A stretch of 13,598 bases of DNA from Synergistaceae bacterium. GTDB taxonomy: Bacteria; Synergistota; Synergistia; Synergistales; Aminobacteriaceae. The notes under the pieces were generated by a model. That model did not search any database. It was not told the origin of the DNA and worked only from the letters and a program-made list of their open reading frames with translations. The stretch covers positions 1 to 13,598 of the forward strand of contig JAAYJB010000097.1 of NCBI GenBank assembly GCA_012523155.1. The letters are read 5' to 3'. The number at the start of each line of letters is the position of its first letter. The stretch's first letter is position 1. The position numbers and the translations under genes are program-made. Below, piece by piece: positions 1-8,355 of this stretch.

Positions 1-6
1 CCGGTA

Positions 7-35
7 TTGCCAAATGAAAGAGGGGCAGATATAAT
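7..35 (+). promoter_or_regulatory. Sigma-70-type promoter for tRNA-Gly
   Basis: A -35 element TTGCCA (7-12) and a perfect -10 TATAAT (30-35) are separated by 17 bases. Transcription would start near 42, about 14 bases before the mature tRNA 5' end, which is usual for a tRNA leader removed by RNase P. The call rests on consensus match and position. Confidence 0.8.
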
Positions 36-55
36 ATCCTTCGTCTGACACAAGG

Positions 56-131
56 GCGGACATAGCTCAGCTGGTAGAGCATTAGCTTCCCAAGCTAAGG
101 GTCGCGGGTTCGAATCCCGTTGTCCGCTCCA
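56..131 (+). tRNA. tRNA-Gly, anticodon CCC
   Basis: The sequence folds as a complete cloverleaf. The acceptor stem GCGGACA (56-62) pairs with TGTCCGC (121-127). The anticodon stem TTAGC/GCTAA (82-86, 94-98) closes the loop TTCCCAA, placing the anticodon CCC at 89-91, which reads GGG glycine codons. The variable loop has five bases, and the T arm GCGGG-TTCGAAT-CCCGT is at 104-120. The discriminator is T128, the usual base for bacterial tRNA-Gly, and the CCA end is encoded at 129-131. No hairpin terminator is visible directly downstream, so 3' maturation probably depends on nucleases. Confidence 0.97.
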
Positions 132-210
132 TTTCTTCTAAAACCTTTCACGTACCCCCGGCGTTGAAATTGTTACTAAACTCTTATTTGCTCTAGACAT
201 TTTGTTAAGT

Positions 211-239
211 TTGACACGAATTTTATGTAGTACTAAAAT
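211..239 (+). promoter_or_regulatory. Sigma-70-type promoter of the V-type ATPase operon
   Basis: A perfect -35 TTGACA (211-216) is followed after 17 bases by TAAAAT (234-239), a one-mismatch -10. The start site would lie near 246, giving a leader of about 53 bases before the first ATPase gene. The surrounding 132-298 stretch is AT-rich and holds no gene. Apart from this promoter it contains only the palindrome at 266-275 and the Shine-Dalgarno at 284-293. This is the only strong promoter seen upstream of the nine ATPase genes, so it probably drives them all. Confidence 0.8.
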
Positions 240-265
240 AATGTATGTTTTTATATATTACACAT

Positions 266-275
266 GGTACGTACC
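266..275. repeat. Perfect 10-bp palindrome in the ATPase operon leader
   Basis: GGTACGTACC is a perfect palindrome about 20 bases downstream of the predicted start site. Five Ts (276-280) and the Shine-Dalgarno of the first gene follow it. With no loop bases it is a poor RNA hairpin, so a dimeric repressor site in DNA is the more natural reading. A chance palindrome cannot be excluded. Confidence 0.35.
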
Positions 276-298
276 TTTTTCGGAAGGAGGTGGAACGT

Positions 299-625
299 AT
301 GGCAGCAAATCTGGCTGAAGAGATCAAGGAAGTGGAAGCCCGTTCCAGGGAAACCGTTAAGGAAGCGAAGAATGAAGCTGCAAAGATGGTCAATGAGGCG
401 AAAAACGAAGCCGAGCGAAAGATCAAGGAGTCAAAACAGAAGGCTTTCCGTCAGTTCAGGGACAGAATTGCCTCGGTAGAAAAGGAAGCTGAAGCAAAAG
501 CTGAGAAATCTGTTGAAGCCGGCAGGAAAAACGCTGAATCTCTTTCAAAGGAGTATGAGAAAAAGGTCCAGAGCACGGCGAAATGGATTTCGGAAGAGGT
601 GATTTCTAGATATGGCCGTGGCTAA
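299..625 (+). CDS. ntpF: V-type ATPase peripheral-stalk subunit G/H (NtpF/AhaH-like)
   Basis: This 108-residue protein is almost entirely charged alpha-helix, rich in Glu, Lys and Ala. Runs such as EAKNEAAKMVNEAKNEAE are typical of the long coiled coil that pairs with subunit E to form the peripheral stator stalk. It has no signal peptide or membrane segment and should sit on the cytoplasmic side of the complex. The ATG at 299 is chosen because a near-perfect Shine-Dalgarno, AAGGAGGTGG (284-293), precedes it. The in-frame ATG at 245 lies at the predicted transcription start, has no ribosome site, and would add 18 unrelated residues. The 3' end overlaps the start of subunit I by 14 bases, suggesting coupled translation. 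Sequence alone identifies little beyond a coiled coil. Assignment rests on composition, size and first place in the operon, as in E. hirae ntpF. Confidence 0.85.
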   Translation: MAANLAEEIKEVEARSRETVKEAKNEAAKMVNEAKNEAERKIKESKQKAFRQFRDRIASVEKEAEAKAEKSVEAGRKNAESLSKEYEKKVQSTAKWISEEVISRYGRG

Positions 626-2627
626 ACTAAAAAAAGCCGAGTTTTACATCTACAAATCCGATATTGACGGAGTCCTTTCTGCTCTCCAGAATACCGGATC
701 TTACGAGGTTGTTCCTTTCAGTTCCGACAGCGGACCGGAAGTCTCAGCACTAATCCACCCGGATTTTCAGCGAGTCGAATCCCTGCTTGGGGAAACACGG
801 TTTCTTCTGCGGTTTCTTGAACCTCATTTTTCCGACCCTGTTTCAGGAATTGCCCGCGCAATGGGCGAAAAAGATGATCTGTCCCTCGAAGAAGGAAAGG
901 CGCTGGACGCGAAAACTGATTTGAAGGCTATCGCCGAGGATGTCCGGAAGCTCGAGCGCAGGCTCATGGAGATACGATCCGAAGTAACCCAGCTTGATTC
1001 TATTGAGCAGCTTCTGACTTCTCTGCACGGTTTTCCCTACCCTTTGGAACTCATCACTTCAGGAACAGATCATATCCATGGCGCTCTCGGGACGATTCCC
1101 GCAGACCAGACGGAGCAGTGGAAAAGGGGAGCGGCGTCGATCCTTGGAATGATGGGGGAATACTATACGGTTCCCGCTTCTGAAAAAGAAAAGGATCAGA
1201 TCGTTGCCCTTTTCTATGATGATTCCGTTTCGGGGGAAGCTCTCGAGCTCAACGCACGCCATTCTTTCAACCGGATAGAGATCCCGCCGGCACTGAAAGG
1301 GAAGGTTGAGGAAGAGCTTGCCGCCATCGCAGAAAAAAAGGAGCGCCTGGCCGAAGAAGAAAAGCTGATTCTTGAAAAAGCGGCAAAATCAGCCGAAGGA
1401 CTTGTGCCGACGATCCGTTCCCTGAGTGATTTCTACAGTGTTCTTAAAGATAAGTACCTGACCCTTTCCTCGGCAAGGTCAACGGAGCAGGTCGTTATGC
1501 TCCGGGGCTGGATCCCGGAAGATTCCGTCGCTGAAGTCCGACGGGAACTTTCGATATATGATTCTTCCATTGAACTTATCCTTTCGGATCCTGCCGAAGG
1601 TGACGAACCGCCTTCGAACATAGTGAACCCCTCCTGGTGCCTGCCGTTTGAGAACCTTACAAGGCTCTACGGCGCACCGAAATACGGAGAACTGGATCCG
1701 ACTCCATTTCTTGCACCGTTTTTCTTTATCTTCTTCGGAATGTGCCTGGGAGATGCAGGTTATGGCCTGATAATGATTGGGTTTTTCGTATGGTTCCTCA
1801 GGAAATTCAAAAAAATGCCCACCGCTTTCAGCCATTTTTTCAAGCTTTTTGTCCTTTCCGGTATTTCTACGGTAATCGTAGGAGCCCTTACAGGAAGCTG
1901 GTTCGGTGATTTGGTTGACGCTTTCGGAATCTTCTCGTTCCTGCGTCCCCTGAAAAATGCACCGGTGCTTCTCAATCCCATGGAAAACCCCATGGTCTTT
2001 CTCGGAATTTCTCTTGCCCTGGGTGTAGTCCAGCTCATGTTCGGTCTCGGGATCGCCTTTTACGATGCGCTCCGGAAGAAAAATTACATGGGGGCCTTCG
2101 CGGATACGGGAGGATGGATCGTATTTCTTGTAGGGCTTCTCATCTGGGGAGGTCTTGCGGCGGGTGTTGTTCCTGCGGGGGCAGGGGCAATCGGCAAGGT
2201 GTTCACCATTGCCGGGGCATTGGTTCTGGTCGCAACCCAGGGCCGTGAGAAGACGGGTTTAGTGTCGAAGGCGGTTTCCGGACTTCTCAGCCTCTACGGG
2301 GTCACTTCCTATCTCGGGGATGTATTGAGCTACAGCAGGCTTCTTGCACTCGGCCTTGCAACTTCCGCGGTGGGCGTAATCATCAACATGCTTGCCGGGC
2401 TTGCCGGAGGCGTTCCCTATGTAGGCTGGATCCTCGCCGTTGTACTGATAATCGGAGGACATATTTTCAGCATAGCCGTCAACGTTCTGGGAGCTTTCGT
2501 CCATTCGCTGAGGCTTCAGTACGTGGAGTTTTTCAGCAAGTTTTATACGGGCGGCGGGAAGATATTTGCCCCACTTACCTACAATACGAATTACGTAAGA
2601 ATAAAAAAAGAAAACCAGGACCAGTAA
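612..2627 (+). CDS. ntpI: V-type ATPase membrane subunit I (a-subunit homologue)
   Basis: This 671-residue membrane stator channels ions past the K ring. The first ~360 residues are cytoplasmic, with coiled-coil stretches (about 105-130 and 230-262) that contact the peripheral stalks. The second half, from about residue 365, is strongly hydrophobic with seven to eight membrane helices. Diagnostic sequences are PFENLTRLYGAPKYGELDPT (345-364), FFGMCLGDAGYG (374-385), YSRLLALGLAT (574-584) and HSLRLQYVEFFSKFYTGGG (631-649). Arg576 in YSRLLALGLA matches the conserved arginine that releases the ion from the rotor carboxylate. Length is normal for the bacterial family. The ATG at 612 follows GAGGTGA (596-602) and overlaps the upstream gene. 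The protein ends 37 bases before the K gene. Confidence 0.97.
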   Translation: MAVAKLKKAEFYIYKSDIDGVLSALQNTGSYEVVPFSSDSGPEVSALIHPDFQRVESLLGETRFLLRFLEPHFSDPVSGIARAMGEKDDLSLEEGKALDAKTDLKAIAEDVRKLERRLMEIRSEVTQLDSIEQLLTSLHGFPYPLELITSGTDHIHGALGTIPADQTEQWKRGAASILGMMGEYYTVPASEKEKDQIVALFYDDSVSGEALELNARHSFNRIEIPPALKGKVEEELAAIAEKKERLAEEEKLILEKAAKSAEGLVPTIRSLSDFYSVLKDKYLTLSSARSTEQVVMLRGWIPEDSVAEVRRELSIYDSSIELILSDPAEGDEPPSNIVNPSWCLPFENLTRLYGAPKYGELDPTPFLAPFFFIFFGMCLGDAGYGLIMIGFFVWFLRKFKKMPTAFSHFFKLFVLSGISTVIVGALTGSWFGDLVDAFGIFSFLRPLKNAPVLLNPMENPMVFLGISLALGVVQLMFGLGIAFYDALRKKNYMGAFADTGGWIVFLVGLLIWGGLAAGVVPAGAGAIGKVFTIAGALVLVATQGREKTGLVSKAVSGLLSLYGVTSYLGDVLSYSRLLALGLATSAVGVIINMLAGLAGGVPYVGWILAVVLIIGGHIFSIAVNVLGAFVHSLRLQYVEFFSKFYTGGGKIFAPLTYNTNYVRIKKENQDQ

Positions 2628-2645
2628 ATTTTTCATAACAGCCTG

Positions 2646-2664
2646 AAAGGAGTGTATCAATACA
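2646..2664 (+). promoter_or_regulatory. Long-spaced ribosome site with inverted repeat before ntpK
   Basis: The Shine-Dalgarno AAAGGAG (2646-2652) lies 12 bases before the K start codon, longer than the usual 5-9. The spacer consists exactly of TGTAT-CA-ATACA (2653-2664), which could fold into a small hairpin and bring the ribosome site nearer to the ATG. The sequence is directly visible, but any effect on translation is inference. Confidence 0.4.
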
Positions 2665-3144
2665 ATGGATCTTCTTGGAATCGCATTGGCAATACTCGGA
2701 GCGGCTATGGCTGCAGGTTGGGCAGGGGCGGGTTCCGCCATTGGAGTCGGCATTGCCGGTGAATCAGGTGCCGGAGTCATGACGGAAGACCCCGGGAAAT
2801 TCGGCCTGGTGCTTCTTCTGCAGGCTCTTCCAGGTACACAGGGTATTTACGGCCTTCTTATCGCCTTTTTCGCAATACTGAAAGTCGGCCTTCTCGGCGG
2901 CGGCGCTGAAATCAGCGTGAACGTGTGGCAGGGCCTGGCTATCTTTTTTGCCTGCCTTCCCATTGCTGTTGGAGGCTACTTCTCGGCTATTGCCCAGGGA
3001 AAGACATCTGCGGCGTGCATTCAGATGATCGCGAAAAGGCCTGAGGAAACAGGTAAGGCGGTTATTCTTCCTGCAATGGTCGAAACATACGCGGTACTTT
3101 CTCTTCTGATGAGCATTATTCTTCTCAACGGAATCAGTCTTTGA
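2665..3144 (+). CDS. ntpK: V-type ATPase proteolipid subunit K, probable Na+-binding rotor
   Basis: This 159-residue hydrophobic protein has four membrane helices forming two fused c-subunit-like hairpins, the V-type 16-kDa arrangement. Copies assemble into the rotor ring. The second hairpin carries the ion-binding carboxylate Glu140 in PAMVETYAV. The first hairpin has Gln59 in the equivalent place, so each monomer has one ion site, as in V-type rings. The Na+ ligands known from the E. hirae NtpK structure (Leu61, Thr64, Gln65, Gln110, Glu139) have counterparts here: Leu55, Thr58 and Gln59 in LPGTQG, Gln111 in AIAQGK, and Glu140. The 29-residue step from Gln111 to Glu140 equals that in E. hirae. 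The nearby Tyr62 is also kept. This supports Na+ as coupling ion. The gene follows subunit I, as usual. Confidence 0.97.
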   Translation: MDLLGIALAILGAAMAAGWAGAGSAIGVGIAGESGAGVMTEDPGKFGLVLLLQALPGTQGIYGLLIAFFAILKVGLLGGGAEISVNVWQGLAIFFACLPIAVGGYFSAIAQGKTSAACIQMIAKRPEETGKAVILPAMVETYAVLSLLMSIILLNGISL

Positions 3145-3167
3145 TCCTGTCAAGGGGGGAATGATCG

Positions 3168-3749
3168 ATGTCCTTGGCGGAAATCAAGAAAAAAATAGAA
3201 ACAGAGGCTCGGGAAGAGGGCGGAAGAATCCTGGACAAGGCCCGTTCGCTCGTTGCTTCAATTAACGAAGAGATGAACGGTGAGATCAAAAAAATCGAGC
3301 AGGGATACGAGGATCGGTTCCGGAAGGAGCAGCCCGAGATGCTGAGGCGCCGTGAAATAGTCGCCGGGCTCGATGTAAAGAAAATCGAACTGGGAGTGAA
3401 GCAGGATGCGATTTCGGAAGCATTAGCCGGAGCACTGTCTCAGCTTGGTTCCCTTCAGAAGGACAAGTATCTTAATTTTGTCGGAACTCTTCTGGCAGAG
3501 GCTGTGGAGACGGGAGAGGAAGAAGTTCTCGTATCGGAATCGGAGAAATTTGTCACGTCTGAATGGATAGCGGAATATAATGCCAAAACAGGGAAGAAAC
3601 TGACCCTTGGCAAGGAAAAAAGACCGATCACAGGAGGATTCATCCTGAAACAGGGAGATATCGAGACGAACTGTTCCTGGGATATGCTCATCCGGTGGAT
3701 TCGGGACGATATAGAGGCAGACGTTGTCAAGCGGCTGTTTTCTGCCTAG
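3168..3749 (+). CDS. ntpE: V-type ATPase peripheral-stalk subunit E
   Basis: This 193-residue cytoplasmic protein has an N-terminal charged helix (about residues 1-60, beginning MSLAEIKKKIETEAREEGGR) and a more globular C-terminal half. This is the plan of subunit E, which pairs with the G/H coiled coil and caps the catalytic head to hold it against rotation. Length is normal for the family, although the sequence is only loosely conserved. The C-terminal stretch with RPITGGFILKQGDIETNCSW (near 146-165) resembles the family's conserved GG(F/V)-containing strand. The ATG at 3168 follows AAGGGGGGA (3152-3160). The gene lies 23 bases after K and 14 bases before C. Identification combines this architecture with position in the operon. 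Confidence 0.92.
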   Translation: MSLAEIKKKIETEAREEGGRILDKARSLVASINEEMNGEIKKIEQGYEDRFRKEQPEMLRRREIVAGLDVKKIELGVKQDAISEALAGALSQLGSLQKDKYLNFVGTLLAEAVETGEEEVLVSESEKFVTSEWIAEYNAKTGKKLTLGKEKRPITGGFILKQGDIETNCSWDMLIRWIRDDIEADVVKRLFSA

Positions 3750-3763
3750 TCGGGGGTGATTCC

Positions 3764-4777
3764 ATGGCTCCGGCAGAGGGGTACGGTTATGCTGTTTCAC
3801 GGCTCCGGGCTATGTCCGGACGCCTTCTTGAAGAGGCTGTTCTACAGCGCATTCTTGAATGCGAAGACCTCGATTCGGCGCTGAAAGTTCTTGGAGAAAC
3901 TGTGTATTCAGGATGGCTGATGGAATTGAAGGGAAGCTCGGAATTTGACAAGGCCATCGAAGCTGAACTTTTGCATGTGTATTCCGAGGTGCAGAAATTT
4001 GTCCCGGACGACCGGCTTGTTCAGCTCTGCCGTCTTCCCTACGATTTTCACAATGTAAAAGTGCTTATGAAAAGTGCGATTCTTGTCCGTGATGGCGGAG
4101 AAAGGCGGTTCGATCTGCTGACCCGTCTCGGAAATATATCGACGGACGACCTTATCATGGCCATGGAGAGCGAAGATTACAGGCTTATTCCGTTTGGTCT
4201 GCACGGGCTGATCCCGAAATGTTTTGCCCTGTGGGAACAGACGAAAGATATCTTCGAAGTGGAGAAGACACTTGACAGCGGACTTTTCACGGCGATGAGG
4301 AAAATTGCGGCCGACTGCAAAATTGACTCTGCAGTTTTCTGGGTAAGAGGAAAGATCGATGCAGAGAATATCCGGAACCTTTTGCGGATGAAAAGAATGG
4401 ATATGGAAGCAGGAACTGTGGCAGGATTCCTTCACGACGGCGGTTTCATATCCAGAGAAAAGCTTCTCTCCATTCTTTCCGAGCCTGTGGAAAGCTGGCC
4501 CAGGGTCCTTTCATTCACAGATGCGGCAAAAACATTTTCACGGGTTCAGGATGCCGGTGATCTCAATACACTCCTCGTAGATATGGAAAAAGTCCTCGAC
4601 GAGTATATAGCCGGAATGGTCGAGAACTCGAAGTACAAGGCCTTTGCCCCCGAGAACGTGATCTCGTTCCTGTGGCGCAAGGAGCTCGAGGCGAAAAACG
4701 TCCGCATCGCACTTGTCTCTGTTTCAAACGATACGGACAGATCAATGGCAAGGGGGCTGCTCCGTCATGCAGGATAA
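3764..4777 (+). CDS. ntpC: V-type ATPase subunit C (d-type central-stalk socket)
   Basis: This 337-residue, mainly helical soluble protein belongs to the V-type C/d subunit family, which sits as a funnel on top of the K ring and links it to the D-F rotor shaft. The N-terminus YGYAVSRLRAMSGRLL is typical of the family, as is the YDFHNVKVLMK segment about 90 residues in. The ATG at 3764 is preferred because GGGGGTGA (3752-3759) precedes it and the family motif begins a few residues later. An in-frame ATG at 3695 would overlap subunit E by 55 bases and add an arginine-rich, unrelated 23-residue extension. The 3' end overlaps the next gene by up to 11 bases. Length agrees with the family. Confidence 0.93.
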   Translation: MAPAEGYGYAVSRLRAMSGRLLEEAVLQRILECEDLDSALKVLGETVYSGWLMELKGSSEFDKAIEAELLHVYSEVQKFVPDDRLVQLCRLPYDFHNVKVLMKSAILVRDGGERRFDLLTRLGNISTDDLIMAMESEDYRLIPFGLHGLIPKCFALWEQTKDIFEVEKTLDSGLFTAMRKIAADCKIDSAVFWVRGKIDAENIRNLLRMKRMDMEAGTVAGFLHDGGFISREKLLSILSEPVESWPRVLSFTDAAKTFSRVQDAGDLNTLLVDMEKVLDEYIAGMVENSKYKAFAPENVISFLWRKELEAKNVRIALVSVSNDTDRSMARGLLRHAG

Positions 4778-5108
4778 AAAAACAGGGCATCCCATGGCTG
4801 CAGTCGGAGAATACGAAACGGTCCTTCCGTTCCAGGCTGTAGGAGTGAAGCCTTTCATGCTCCAGGGAAAAACGAATGAAGAAGTTGAAAGCGTTCTCCT
4901 TGGGCTGGCCCGTGAGAAATACGCTGTAGTATTCGTTCAGGAAAGTTTTTATATCGCTTCCTCGGAGTATATCGACACCCTGAACAGCGAATACGAAACC
5001 AGTTTTATCCCCATACCCGGATTGAAGGGGAGCATGGGGACCGGCCTTGAATCCATCCGGAGCAGTGTAGAACGGGCCGTCGGAATGGATATCTTTGCAG
5101 TGAAATGA
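4767..5108 (+). CDS. ntpG: V-type ATPase central-stalk subunit F (NtpG)
   Basis: This small soluble protein binds subunit D and helps form the central shaft. It shows the subunit F pattern: VGEYETVLPFQAVGVKPF near the start, a central strand followed by AREKYAVVFVQESF, and PGLKGSMGTGLESIRSSVERAVGMD near the end. The start is uncertain. The ATG at 4767 gives 113 residues, follows AGGGGG (4751-4756) and overlaps subunit C by 11 bases. The ATG at 4794 gives 104 residues, is closer to the usual family N-terminus and length, and has a weaker AGGG (4784-4787) before it. An in-frame ATG at 4713 would overlap subunit C by 65 bases and is unlikely. Its place between C and A matches E. hirae ntpG. Confidence 0.92.
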   Translation: MQDKKTGHPMAAVGEYETVLPFQAVGVKPFMLQGKTNEEVESVLLGLAREKYAVVFVQESFYIASSEYIDTLNSEYETSFIPIPGLKGSMGTGLESIRSSVERAVGMDIFAVK

Positions 5109-5141
5109 TGCATAATTATGGTTGTCTGGAGGCGATAGACT

Positions 5142-6935
5142 GTGGCCACTGAAAAGGTAATAAAGGGGACCATAGAAAAGATTTCCGGACCACTCGTGGT
5201 GGCGAAAGGAATGTACGGCGCCAGCATGTATGATGTGGTCCGGATCGGTGAAATTGGTCTCGTTGGTGAAATTATCGAATTAAAAGGAGATACAGCTTCC
5301 ATTCAGGCTTACGAAGAAACTTCGGGACTTATGCCCGGAGAACCTGTGGTGAGTACGGGACTTCCCCTGAGCGTTGAACTGGGGCCCGGACTGATGGAGC
5401 AGTTCTATGACGGTGTTCAGAGGCCTCTCCACCTTATCGAGGAAGTGGCAAAGAGCCACTATATTTCCAGGGGAATCGACGTTCCCGCCATCGACAGGGA
5501 AAAGAAATGGGGCTTCGTCCCGCGGGTGAAAAAGGGTGACATCGTGGCTGAAGGAGATGTCCTCGGGGTTGTTCAGGAGACCGTTCTCGTTGAGCACAAA
5601 ATATTGGTGCCCTACGGCGTATCGGGAAAAGTCCTGGAAATCCGTGAAGGAGATTTCAAGGTAGAAGAAACGGTCGCGGTTATTGAACAGAGCGGTGAAA
5701 AGAAGAACGTTTCCATGCTTCAGCGCTGGCCTGTCCGTAAGCCGAGGCCCGTGGCGAAGCGTCTTCCCCCCGTAATTCCCCTTACGACCGGCCAGCGTGT
5801 TGTTGACGCTTTCTTCCCCATAGCCATGGGCGGAACGGCCTGTGTGCCCGGGCCCTTCGGATCAGGCAAGACGGTTATACAGCATCAGCTTGCCAAGTGG
5901 GCCGAGGCTGAAATCGTGGTTTACGTGGGATGCGGTGAGCGGGGAAATGAGATGACGGACGTTCTCCTGGAGTTTCCCGAACTTGAGGACCCCCGTTCGG
6001 GACAGCCTCTCATGAAGAGGACCGTCCTTATAGCCAATACATCGAATATGCCCGTGGCGGCACGGGAGGCAAGCATTTACACGGCTATCACCATGGCCGA
6101 GTATTACCGGGACATGGGGTATTCCGTTGCTCTTATGGCAGACTCGACAAGCCGCTGGGCGGAGGCGCTCAGGGAAATGTCAGGGCGTCTTGAAGAAATG
6201 CCGGGTGAAGAGGGATATCCAGCATACCTGGGAACACGCCTCGCTTCTTTCTACGAGAGGGCAGGGCGGGCGATAGTCCTCGGAAAGGAAGGCCTTGAAG
6301 GGTCCGTAACAGCCATTGGCGCAGTTTCGCCTCCGGGCGGTGACCTCTCGGAACCTGTCAGCCAGAATACTCTCCGGGTTACTAAGGTGTTCTGGGGCCT
6401 TGATGCCAACCTCGCGTATCAACGCCATTTCCCGGCAATCAACTGGCTTCTGAGCTATTCTCTTTACACTGACAAGCTTGACGAATACTGGGATGAACGG
6501 TTCGACGACGAGTGGAGTTCACTTCGTATCGAAGGAATGACCCTTCTTGAAGACGAAGACTCTCTCCGCGAGATCGTACGGCTGGTGGGAGTAGATGCTC
6601 TCTCCAAGGAGGAGCGCATGGTCCTGGAAACAGCCAAGTCGCTCCGTGAGGACTTCCTTCACCAGAACGCTTTCCACGAAGTGGATACCTATGCCTCCAT
6701 GGAAAAGCAGTTCAAGATGCTGAAGACCATTATTGCCTTCCATCACATTGGAATGGAAGCGTTGAAGAAAGGTGCGTCCATGAATGAGGTGTTCAACCTT
6801 CCGGTCAGGGAAGCAATAGCAAGGATGAGATACCTGGAGGAAAAGGAGATCTCGAAGATAGACGACCTTGAAGACCGTATGAAGCAAGAGATCAGCGGCG
6901 TCATCCCTGTGGGAGGTGAAAGTGATGCTGCCTAA
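5142..6935 (+). CDS. ntpA: V-type ATPase catalytic subunit A
   Basis: This 597-residue subunit carries the ATP-hydrolysing sites of the A3B3 head. The Walker A loop is GPFGSGKT (237-244). The catalytic-glutamate motif GCGERGNEM (263-271) and [19 protein letters not shown] (332-350) follow. The V/A-type 'non-homologous' insertion, absent from F-type beta subunits, occupies about residues 115-200. Length matches the bacterial family. The GTG at 5142 follows GGAGGCGA (5128-5135), and the protein begins in the usual way with a short leader to the beta-barrel [13 protein letters not shown]. The 3' end overlaps subunit B by 11 bases, consistent with coupled synthesis of the two head subunits. All key residues appear intact. 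Confidence 0.99.
   Translation: MATEKVIKGTIEKISGPLVVAKGMYGASMYDVVRIGEIGLVGEIIELKGDTASIQAYEETSGLMPGEPVVSTGLPLSVELGPGLMEQFYDGVQRPLHLIEEVAKSHYISRGIDVPAIDREKKWGFVPRVKKGDIVAEGDVLGVVQETVLVEHKILVPYGVSGKVLEIREGDFKVEETVAVIEQSGEKKNVSMLQRWPVRKPRPVAKRLPPVIPLTTGQRVVDAFFPIAMGGTACVPGPFGSGKTVIQHQLAKWAEAEIVVYVGCGERGNEMTDVLLEFPELEDPRSGQPLMKRTVLIANTSNMPVAAREASIYTAITMAEYYRDMGYSVALMADSTSRWAEALREMSGRLEEMPGEEGYPAYLGTRLASFYERAGRAIVLGKEGLEGSVTAIGAVSPPGGDLSEPVSQNTLRVTKVFWGLDANLAYQRHFPAINWLLSYSLYTDKLDEYWDERFDDEWSSLRIEGMTLLEDEDSLREIVRLVGVDALSKEERMVLETAKSLREDFLHQNAFHEVDTYASMEKQFKMLKTIIAFHHIGMEALKKGASMNEVFNLPVREAIARMRYLEEKEISKIDDLEDRMKQEISGVIPVGGESDAA
6912..6919 (+). promoter_or_regulatory. Ribosome-binding site that sets the subunit B start
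   Basis: GGAGGTGA is a full Shine-Dalgarno five bases before ATG 6925. The in-frame GTG codons at 6916 and 6922 lie inside it or too close to it, so ATG 6925 is the likely start. The site is inside the subunit A reading frame. Confidence 0.75.
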
Positions 6936-8343
6936 GGAGTATAGAACGATCAGCGAACTTTCCGGCCCTCTTCTCATGGTTGAAAAAACCCGAAATGTCC
7001 GGTACGACGAACTGGTGGAAATCGAACTTTCCTCGGGTGAACGCCGCCGCGGGAGGGTCCTCGAGATAACGTCCGACAGGGCACTTGTCCAGGTTTTCGA
7101 GGGGACGGACGGAATCGATATCAAGAACACAAAACTCCTTTTTCTTGGAAAAGTTCTGACCATTCCCGTGAGCAGGGATATGCTCGGCCGCATTTTCAAC
7201 GGCCGGGGCGAGCCAATTGACGATGGAGCCCAGATCCTTGGTGATAAAAAGCTGGATATCAACGGAATGCCCATGAACCCGTTCTCAAGGGATTTCCCTT
7301 CTGAGTTCATCCAGACTGGGATTTCTACCATTGACGGAATGAACCCCATGGTCAGGGGTCAGAAGCTGCCGATATTCTCGGCGAGCGGACTTCCACACAA
7401 CAGGATGGCGGCACAGATCGCCCGCCAGGCGACGGTTATCAGCGGGCACGAAGATTTCGCCGTTGTTTTTGCCGCCATGGGCATTACGTTTGAAGAAGCC
7501 TCCTTCTTCATGGAGGACTTCAGAAAGACCGGTGCCATCCAGAGAACCGTAATGTTCGTCAACCTTGCCGACGACCCTGCAATCGAAAGGATCACCACTC
7601 CCAGGATCGCTCTGACAGCAGCCGAGTACCTGGCCTTCGAACTGAATATGCACGTGGTAGTCATCCTTACCGACCTTACGAATTACTGCGAGGCGCTCCG
7701 TGAAATCTCAGCAGCCCGGAAAGAAGTTCCCGGGCGTCGGGGCTATCCCGGTTACCTGTACACCGACCTCGCCACCATGTACGAGCGTGCGGGAAGGCTT
7801 AAGGGAAAGAGCGGATCGATCACCCAGATCCCCATCCTCACCATGCCCGAGGACGACAAGACCCATCCGATCCCCGACCTTACGGGGTACATCACCGAAG
7901 GGCAGATCATTCTCAGCAGGACGCTGCACAGGAAGGGGATTTATCCTCCTGTGGACGTTATGCCCTCTCTCTCAAGGCTCAAGGACAAGGGAATAGGAAA
8001 GGGAAAAACACGTGAAGACCATGCCGACCTTATGAACCAGCTCTTTGCCGCGTATGCGCGGGGCAAGGAGGCGAAGGAACTGGCGGTTATCCTCGGGGAG
8101 GGTGCCCTTACGGACGAAGACAAGGCATTCGCCAAGTTTGCGGATATTTTCGAGGACAGGTATGTTCGCCAGGGTGAATATGAAAACAGGACTTTCGAAG
8201 AGACGCTTGAACTCGGCTGGGATCTTCTCACCGTCATCCCCGTCAAGGAACTGAAAAGGGTCAGGGATGCCTATATCGAGAAGTATCTCCAGCCTCGTAT
8301 GCAGAGCGGAGAAAAGGCCGAAGCTGTCCCTGGAAAAGTGTAA
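6925..8343 (+). CDS. ntpB: V-type ATPase regulatory subunit B
   Basis: This 472-residue non-catalytic subunit alternates with A in the head. It has the family features: an N-terminal beta-barrel (from [12 protein letters not shown]), a degenerate phosphate loop SGLPHN (154-159) instead of Walker A, the segment [20 protein letters not shown], and PSLSRL, whose arginine (about residue 351) is the arginine finger completing the catalytic site of the neighbouring A subunit. The C-terminal helical domain ends in a short charged tail. The start at 6925 is fixed by the Shine-Dalgarno at 6912-6919. Starting at GTG 6916 would add only three residues. The gene overlaps A by 11 bases and lies 12 bases before D. 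Confidence 0.98.
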   Translation: MLPKEYRTISELSGPLLMVEKTRNVRYDELVEIELSSGERRRGRVLEITSDRALVQVFEGTDGIDIKNTKLLFLGKVLTIPVSRDMLGRIFNGRGEPIDDGAQILGDKKLDINGMPMNPFSRDFPSEFIQTGISTIDGMNPMVRGQKLPIFSASGLPHNRMAAQIARQATVISGHEDFAVVFAAMGITFEEASFFMEDFRKTGAIQRTVMFVNLADDPAIERITTPRIALTAAEYLAFELNMHVVVILTDLTNYCEALREISAARKEVPGRRGYPGYLYTDLATMYERAGRLKGKSGSITQIPILTMPEDDKTHPIPDLTGYITEGQIILSRTLHRKGIYPPVDVMPSLSRLKDKGIGKGKTREDHADLMNQLFAAYARGKEAKELAVILGEGALTDEDKAFAKFADIFEDRYVRQGEYENRTFEETLELGWDLLTVIPVKELKRVRDAYIEKYLQPRMQSGEKAEAVPGKV

Positions 8344-8355
8344 AGGAGCCATATC

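Noticed and set aside
2259..2780. 173-codon minus-strand open frame across the I-K junction
   Set aside because: It is antisense to conserved membrane subunits, and the apparent protein has no recognisable motif.
3695..3763. Upstream in-frame extension of subunit C
   Set aside because: It would overlap subunit E by 55 bases, has no ribosome site, and encodes an arginine-rich stretch unlike the family. ATG 3764 has a good ribosome site.
6519..7349. 276-codon minus-strand open frame opposite subunits A and B
   Set aside because: It lies antisense to clear V-type ATPase genes, with composition dictated by their codons. No independent start signal was found.
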